A DNA stretch of 64,000 bases. It comes from Buttiauxella brennerae ATCC 51605 (GTDB taxonomy: Bacteria; Pseudomonadota; Gammaproteobacteria; Enterobacterales; Enterobacteriaceae). The translations under genes and the position numbers were made by a program. The notes under the pieces were generated by a model. It did no database searches and was not told where the DNA came from. It was given only the letters and a program-made list of their open reading frames with translations. The number at the start of each line of letters is the position of its first letter. The first letter of the stretch is position 1. The DNA lies in the NCBI RefSeq assembly GCF_001654925.1, contig NZ_LXER01000020.1, positions 1 to 64,000 on the forward strand. The letters are read 5' to 3'. Shown piece after piece: positions 59,645 to 64,000 of the stretch.

Positions 59645-60774
59645 GCTGCCCCCTCGCCAAGACCGGCTGCGACAGCTTCACCAATGGCTTTCAGCGCCTG
59701 TTCAGCATCATCACCTTGTGCGGTAAAGCGCAGGTGGTGACCTTTTTTCACACCGAGCGCAACGACTTTCATCAGGCTGCGTCCATTGGCAGGCTTGCCA
59801 GTACCATCAAGGTTTGTCACGGTAATCTCACTATTAAATTGTTTGATGGTGTTCACCAGCACAGTGCCTGGACGCGCGTGCAGACCATGTTCGTTACGAA
59901 TCTGGAACTCTGCGCTCAGGCTGTTTTGCTCGGGTGCTACATCGGTCGTCAGCAGCGTCAGCAACTCTGGTGCATCAGCGTTCAGCAAACGGTCAGCCGT
60001 GTTGCTGATCAGCATATCGCTCAGGCGATTCAGAACCTGCAGGGGTTGGTCATCGGCCACAGCAACCGTCATCAAAAGCGATACCGGTTGGCCTTCAGCT
60101 TCAAAAACAGAGGCTGGACGGCTAATCGCCACAGCGCTGGCAAGGTTACCTTCGGTGCTGTCGTTCAGCCAGATACCTTGCCCAAGATAGAGGGGTTTGC
60201 TGGAAACAACGTGGCTGACAAAGGCGGTATTTGCCGCACCTGCTTGTTTAATACGCCCGGCATTCAATGCTTGCAGCGTCATCAAGTCAGTTGCCGTGAC
60301 ATCCAGTGCCAGTAAAGAGTTATCAAACAGCAAAGATGCGGACTGTTTTTCGCCCATCAACAGCGCCCGCAGCTCTTCAGCTGAAGTTGCAGTTTTGAGT
60401 TGTTCAGCAACTTCGTCATCGCTGAGTACATGAGTCAGCTGACGCAGTAAAGCCAGGTGTTCGTCTGAGCGTGCGGCGATGCCAATCACGACATAGGCTT
60501 TTTGCCCTTCGCCCCACTCGATTCCTTGCGGGAACTGAAACACCTGAACGCCGGTTTTCAGCACCAGATCGCGGGTATCGGTGGTGCCATGTGGAATAGC
60601 AATACCGTTGCCCAGATAGGTAGAAGTTTGCAGCTCGCGGGCCAGCATGCCTTCAACGTAGCCAATGCTGACGTTGCCGGCCTGCGCGAGCGCCGTGGCA
60701 ACCTGACGTATGGCTTCTTCTTTACTCCCGGCGCTTGCGCCTGGGTGGATGTCTTGTACAGATAACTGGAACAT
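59641..60774 (-). CDS. fruB: PTS fructose-specific EIIA-HPr fusion FruB (diphosphoryl transfer protein)
   Basis: Carries phosphate from Enzyme I to FruA. The N-terminal IIA domain has the phospho-His H62 (IPHGTTD), a middle domain follows, and a C-terminal HPr-like (FPr) domain has H299 in EHGLHARPG. 377 aa against 376 in E. coli. It is the first gene of the operon; two Cra operators and an overlapping upstream reading frame lie before it. Confidence 0.97.
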   Translation of the reverse strand: MFQLSVQDIHPGASAGSKEEAIRQVATALAQAGNVSIGYVEGMLARELQTSTYLGNGIAIPHGTTDTRDLVLKTGVQVFQFPQGIEWGEGQKAYVVIGIAARSDEHLALLRQLTHVLSDDEVAEQLKTATSAEELRALLMGEKQSASLLFDNSLLALDVTATDLMTLQALNAGRIKQAGAANTAFVSHVVSSKPLYLGQGIWLNDSTEGNLASAVAISRPASVFEAEGQPVSLLMTVAVADDQPLQVLNRLSDMLISNTADRLLNADAPELLTLLTTDVAPEQNSLSAEFQIRNEHGLHARPGTVLVNTIKQFNSEITVTNLDGTGKPANGRSLMKVVALGVKKGHHLRFTAQGDDAEQALKAIGEAVAAGLGEGAA

Positions 60775-60832
60775 GGTTCTCCTCTCCTGCTGAATTGAAA
60801 CGATTCAGCTGCAATGAGAAAAAATGCGCCAT
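60722..60832 (-). CDS. Candidate upstream reading frame overlapping the start of fruB
   Basis: A 36-codon frame starting [12 protein letters not shown] with an AGGAG ribosome site 4 bases before its ATG (60830-60832). It runs through the second Cra operator and past the fruB start in another frame, ending at TAA 53 bases inside fruB. The end is rich in Arg and Pro codons. E. coli has an annotated fru leader peptide (FruL) upstream of fruB, but I could not compare sequences. It could act by translation itself rather than by its product. Confidence 0.45.
   Translation of the reverse strand: MAHFFSLQLNRFNSAGEENHVPVICTRHPPRRKRRE
60796..60807 (-). promoter_or_regulatory. Cra (FruR) operator 2 of fruBKA
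   Basis: TGAAACGATTCA (on the other strand TGAATCGTTTCA) matches the Cra consensus with one changed base in the right half. It lies 22 bases upstream of the fruB start, within the leader. Confidence 0.85.
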
Positions 60833-60861
60833 CCCACTCCTGATACAAAATAAGACGACGC

Positions 60862-60873
60862 TGAAACGTTTCA
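60862..60873 (-). promoter_or_regulatory. Cra (FruR) operator 1 of fruBKA
   Basis: TGAAACGTTTCA is a perfect palindromic Cra site, preceded by GC. It lies about 90 bases before fruB. The two-operator layout is that of the E. coli fru operon. The rest of the 370-bp gap to setB shows nothing else distinct. Confidence 0.92.
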
Positions 60874-61144
60874 AGGAGTGTGCTTATTCCCCACGATTCA
60901 GGCAAGAGTTGTTGTGATTTCGTTACCGGAAGTTAGAGGTTACGCACATTTTCACTCCCATCGAAGCCGAAAAAGTGAGCAGCATCACGGTACGTTCAGC
61001 ACACAATTCCGGAACTTCAGCTGTTGCTGAACACCACAGGAACAGCGTTTTATTTTTTTGGGCTGCTTTTGATTTGAACAACTGTTTATTTACTGACAAG
61101 GCGCGTAAAATCCGCGCGTTCATTGACCAGCCGACACTGAGAGC

Positions 61145-62326
61145 ATGCAAAACTCCCCCATAGCAGCAACACGTAAGCCCCTTGATATCACGTCTAGTGC
61201 CTTTTTGATTGTAGCTTTTTTAACCGGAATTGCGGGCGCATTACAAACCCCGACGCTGAGTCTTTTTCTGACCGAAGAAGTCCATGCTCGCCCGGCGATG
61301 GTGGGTTTCTTTTTCACCGGCAGCGCAATCATCGGGATTTTGGTCAGCCAATTTTTAGCGGGGCGCTCTGACAGGAAAGGCGATCGTAAATCGTTGATTT
61401 TTGTCTGCTGCTTATTGGGTGCGTTAGCCTGCGTGTTGTTCGCCTGGAACCGTAACTACTTTGTACTGCTGTTCGTTGGGGTTTTCCTCAGCAGCTTTGG
61501 CTCCACCGCCAACCCGCAAATGTTTGCCCTTGCGCGTGAACACGCAGACCGTACGGGCCGTGAAGCGGTGATGTTCAGCTCAATTTTACGTGCTCAGGTT
61601 TCACTGGCTTGGGTGATTGGCCCGCCTATCGCCTACGCACTGGCGCTGGGTTTTGGCTTCACCGCCATGTACCTGTGTGCCGCTTTTGCGTTTGTCGTTT
61701 GCAGTGTGATGGTGAGAATGCTGTTGCCGTCGATGCGCAAAGAGGTCCAGACAAAAACCACCACGCTCGAAGCGCCCCGTCGTAACCGTCGTGACGCTCT
61801 GCTGCTGTTTGTCGCCTGTACCATGATGTGGGGCTGTAACAGCCTCTACATCATCAATATGCCGCTTTACATCATTAATGAATTACATCTGCCGGAAAAA
61901 CTGGCGGGTGTGATGATGGGGACAGCAGCCGGTCTTGAGATCCCGACCATGCTTATCGCAGGCTACTATGCCAAACGCTTTGGTAAACGCTTCCTGATGC
62001 GCATTGCAGGCGTTGCGGGCCTGCTGTTTTACATTGGCATGCTCACGCTACATAACGAATTCATGCTGCTGGGCCTGCAACTGCTGAACGCTATTTTCAT
62101 CGGCATTCTGGCGGGTATTGGGATGTTGTATTTTCAGGATTTAATGCCAGGACAGGCGGGAGCGGCTACCACGCTATATACCAATACGACGCGTGTCGGT
62201 TGGATTATTGCAGGTTCGATGGCCGGTGTAGTGGCTGAAATCTGGAACTACCACACCGTGTTTTATATCGCGCTGGGAATGATAGCCATCACGGCTTATT
62301 GCATGGTGAAAATTAAAGATATCTAG
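61145..62326 (+). CDS. setB: Sugar efflux MFS transporter SetB
   Basis: A major facilitator protein of the SET family with 12 helices, able to export lactose and glucose in E. coli and linked there to chromosome segregation. 393 aa, the E. coli length. The motif [10 protein letters not shown] follows helix 2. It is divergent from fruB and shares its final bases with the convergent yeiW (stop codons overlap in CTAG). Confidence 0.95.
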   Translation: MQNSPIAATRKPLDITSSAFLIVAFLTGIAGALQTPTLSLFLTEEVHARPAMVGFFFTGSAIIGILVSQFLAGRSDRKGDRKSLIFVCCLLGALACVLFAWNRNYFVLLFVGVFLSSFGSTANPQMFALAREHADRTGREAVMFSSILRAQVSLAWVIGPPIAYALALGFGFTAMYLCAAFAFVVCSVMVRMLLPSMRKEVQTKTTTLEAPRRNRRDALLLFVACTMMWGCNSLYIINMPLYIINELHLPEKLAGVMMGTAAGLEIPTMLIAGYYAKRFGKRFLMRIAGVAGLLFYIGMLTLHNEFMLLGLQLLNAIFIGILAGIGMLYFQDLMPGQAGAATTLYTNTTRVGWIIAGSMAGVVAEIWNYHTVFYIALGMIAITAYCMVKIKDI

Positions 62327-62577
62327 GGCGCAGTCGCAGCTTCCAGATAGATCAGGTAATCCATTGCCTGCTTGCGCGTTGTACCGCACATTTCCCGTGA
62401 CGGTTGCAGGTTTGCGCAAACCTTTGGCCTGAGTGGCGAAAGAAAGATTTTACAGCGCATATCATCGCCAAGCTGAACACATAACGTATTGGCTGGTTTG
62501 CCATTTGGCATGCCAGGAATCGGGCTTGATACCGAAGGCGCAGTACAACATGCGCCGCAATCTGGACGACAGTCCAT
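62323..62577 (-). CDS. yeiW: YkgJ-family cysteine cluster protein YeiW
   Basis: A small 84-residue protein with eight Cys, the cluster CRPDCGACC at the N-terminus and later single Cys in LCVQ, RCKIF, VCAN and EMCG. The family is predicted to bind zinc or an Fe-S cluster; its function is unknown. ATG 62577 is chosen over two preceding TTG codons and has GGAG 8 bases upstream. It is convergent with setB with overlapping stops. Confidence 0.9.
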   Translation of the reverse strand: MDCRPDCGACCTAPSVSSPIPGMPNGKPANTLCVQLGDDMRCKIFLSPLRPKVCANLQPSREMCGTTRKQAMDYLIYLEAATAP

Positions 62578-62744
62578 CAACAATACTCCAGTGGGCTGAC
62601 AAGGATCAGGACTCTAGCAGTAGCAGTGCGGCTTTACTACGTAGATTTATGCACTATTTGCAATGAAATCCGCTTGCCTGAAAGACGCCTCCCGAGTAAT
62701 TTGACGCAATATTTTCGCCCCTCAATTTTTTACAGGAAACACCG

Positions 62745-63317
62745 ATGCCAAGAGCTAATGAAATCAAAAAGGGTATGGTACTTAATTACAACGGCAAGCT
62801 GCTGATTGTTAAAGATATCGATATCCAGGCACCCAGCGCCCGTGGCGCAGCAACGCTTTATAAAATGCGTTTTTCTGATGTCCGTTCTGGCCAGAAAGTT
62901 GAAGAGCGCTTCAAAGGTGATGATATTGTCGACACCATCACTCTGACCCGCCGTTACGTTGACTTCTCTTACATTGATGGCAACGAATACGTGTTCATGG
63001 ATAAAGAAGATTACACACCGTATATCTTCACCAAAGATCAGATTGAAGAAGAGCTGCAATTCATTCCGGAAGGCGGCATGCCAGACATGCAAGTTCTGAC
63101 CTGGGATGGCCAGTTGCTGGCGCTTGAACTGCCACAAACTGTGGACCTGGAAATTGTTGAAACCGCACCTGGCATTAAAGGCGCGTCAGCAAGCTCCCGT
63201 ACTAAGCCTGCAACCTTATCTACTGGCCTGGTGATTCAGGTTCCAGAATATATGGTGACCGGTGAGAAAATCCGCATCCATATCGCTGAGAAGCGTTCTA
63301 TGGGTCGCGCAGATTAA
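62745..63317 (+). CDS. efpL: Elongation factor P-like protein EfpL (YeiP)
   Basis: An EF-P paralogue that helps ribosomes through stalling motifs. Three beta-barrel domains, with Arg33 in the loop [10 protein letters not shown] in place of the lysine modified in EF-P. 190 aa as in E. coli. An ACAGGAAAC ribosome site precedes the start, and a strong terminator follows. Confidence 0.96.
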   Translation: MPRANEIKKGMVLNYNGKLLIVKDIDIQAPSARGAATLYKMRFSDVRSGQKVEERFKGDDIVDTITLTRRYVDFSYIDGNEYVFMDKEDYTPYIFTKDQIEEELQFIPEGGMPDMQVLTWDGQLLALELPQTVDLEIVETAPGIKGASASSRTKPATLSTGLVIQVPEYMVTGEKIRIHIAEKRSMGRAD

Positions 63318-63361
63318 GAAACCTAAAACGAGCCTGTACGGTACGTTGCAAATTGAAGCAA

Positions 63362-63392
63362 GACCCCACGCTTTTGTGGGGTCCTTTTTTTG
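63362..63392 (+). terminator. Intrinsic terminator of efpL
   Basis: An 8-bp stem, GACCCCAC with GTGGGGTC, closes a 6-base loop and is followed by CTTTTTTT. Confidence 0.94.
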
Positions 63393-63734
63393 TAACGACA
63401 CGACCAACTCAACAAGATTATGCTAAAAATCCTTTCATTTTTAATTATGCATTTTGCAAAACATTGATATTATGTATGCGCCGCTTTAATATATAAATAA
63501 AAACACTATTTCTAATTTTTTGAATTAAAAATCCACATAGTGATCCTTGTCTGTTTATTCTTTTGTTTTTTGCCACAAGTTTAATTGCGTGGCAAAAACA
63601 AAAAGGTTTAAATCTTCCCGCTTAAATAAAATCACCCGCACCACCTGAAAACCACTCCTTATTTACCTGCCTCATTTTTTGAATGGTGCAGGTTAAACGG
63701 GATATTATCTTATTTTTCATTCAAAGGGATTACC
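63393..63734 (+). promoter_or_regulatory. AT-rich regulatory gap upstream of the KdgM-like gene
   Basis: A 342-bp, very AT-rich region. It contains a long hairpin at 63567-63598 (TTTTTGCCAC with GTGGCAAAAA), which lacks a T run and so is not an obvious terminator, and a weak KdgR-box-like stretch GCAAAACATTGATATTATG at 63455. The length and composition suggest a regulated promoter. Nothing else is distinct. Confidence 0.4.
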
Positions 63735-64000
63735 ATGAAATATGGATATGCTTTATTACTGATTCCGTTATTAACAGCGACTGCTCATGCTGGCTATGTA
63801 GATTATAGACATGAATATTATGATGATGGCCGAAATTATGACCGTGTTTATATGTCTCACCGCTTCGCAACAGGATTTGGTGTGGCTGTGGAGGCTGTCT
63901 CACGCTCCGATGACTCGCAATCTAATGATGCACTCAATAACATGGAGAGTAACAGTAACGAGTACACAGCAAGCTACCAGTTTGGCTGGCAGAACCTGGT
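63735..64000 (+). CDS. KdgM-family outer-membrane porin (partial)
   Basis: The first 88 codons of a gene cut by the window end. A signal peptide (cleavage near AHA-GY, 19/20) leads into a beta-strand region with YVDYRHEYYDD and MSHRFATGFGVAVEA, the hallmark N-terminus of KdgM/NanC/OmpL porins (short-chain acidic oligosaccharide channels). AAAGGGAT precedes the ATG. In E. coli this place holds other genes. The substrate cannot be told from the part visible. Confidence 0.8.
   Translation, partial: MKYGYALLLIPLLTATAHAGYVDYRHEYYDDGRNYDRVYMSHRFATGFGVAVEAVSRSDDSQSNDALNNMESNSNEYTASYQFGWQNL

Noticed and set aside
63567-63598. A terminator before the KdgM-like gene
   Set aside because: The 10-bp hairpin is flanked by T upstream and A downstream on the plus strand, so neither strand has a T run after the stem.

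Overview
This is a chromosomal window from a member of the Enterobacteriaceae that is close to, but not, Escherichia coli. Most proteins read as full-length orthologues of E. coli genes with nearly identical lengths (MetG 677 aa, RimO, GsiBCD, MglBAC, Cdd 294 aa, Nfo 285 aa, EfpL 190 aa). The intergenic repeats include ERIC elements, which are typical of the family. Gene order differs from E. coli, and several accessory genes sit at junctions. I cannot name the genus from the sequence alone. The first 51 bases carry a Tn5/Nextera mosaic-end sequence and are a library artefact.

Layout. (1) 122-3431: mrp and metG, divergent. (2) 3635-8740: a five-gene accessory operon with an AtsK/TauD-type Fe(II)/2-oxoglutarate dioxygenase, a Tat-type solute-binding protein, two CUT1-type permeases and an ATPase. 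It is probably an uptake and oxidation system for an organosulfur compound and is the best candidate for something new. (3) 8823-27514: a block that in E. coli lies near minute 18-19 (mdfA, ybjG, deoR, dacC, gstB, yliI, bssR, rimO, gsiDCBA, iaaA, moeAB). It also holds an extra lipoprotein plus serine-hydrolase pair. (4) 27502-32553: a LacI regulator, an MFS anion-type transporter and a GH31 glycosidase, followed by ybiT and ldtB. (5) 35643-63317: the E. coli minute 47-48 set (yohJK, cdd, sanA, mglCAB, galS, yeiB, folE, yeiG, cirA, lysP, yeiE, yeiH, nfo, fruAKB, setB, yeiW, efpL). Accessory insertions are an MFS gene between folE and yeiG, and an SDR reductase plus membrane protein between lysP and yeiE. 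(6) 63735-64000: the start of a KdgM-family porin cut by the window end.

How the genes work together. The galactose module (mglBAC, galS) carries matching GalR/S and CRP sites in front of both mglB and galS. The fructose operon fruBKA has two Cra operators and an overlapping upstream reading frame. The gsi operon plus iaaA imports glutathione and recycles isoaspartyl peptides. moeA and moeB serve molybdenum cofactor synthesis. ybjG has a PmrA-type box, cirA a Fur-type box, and yohJK and cdd have CRP-like sites.

Repeats. Two dispersed families occupy the gene gaps: three near-complete ERIC elements plus one internally deleted copy, and five copies of a CCCTCTCC/GGAGAGGG palindromic repeat, one of them inside the gsi operon. 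I saw no tRNA, rRNA, IS element or CRISPR array.
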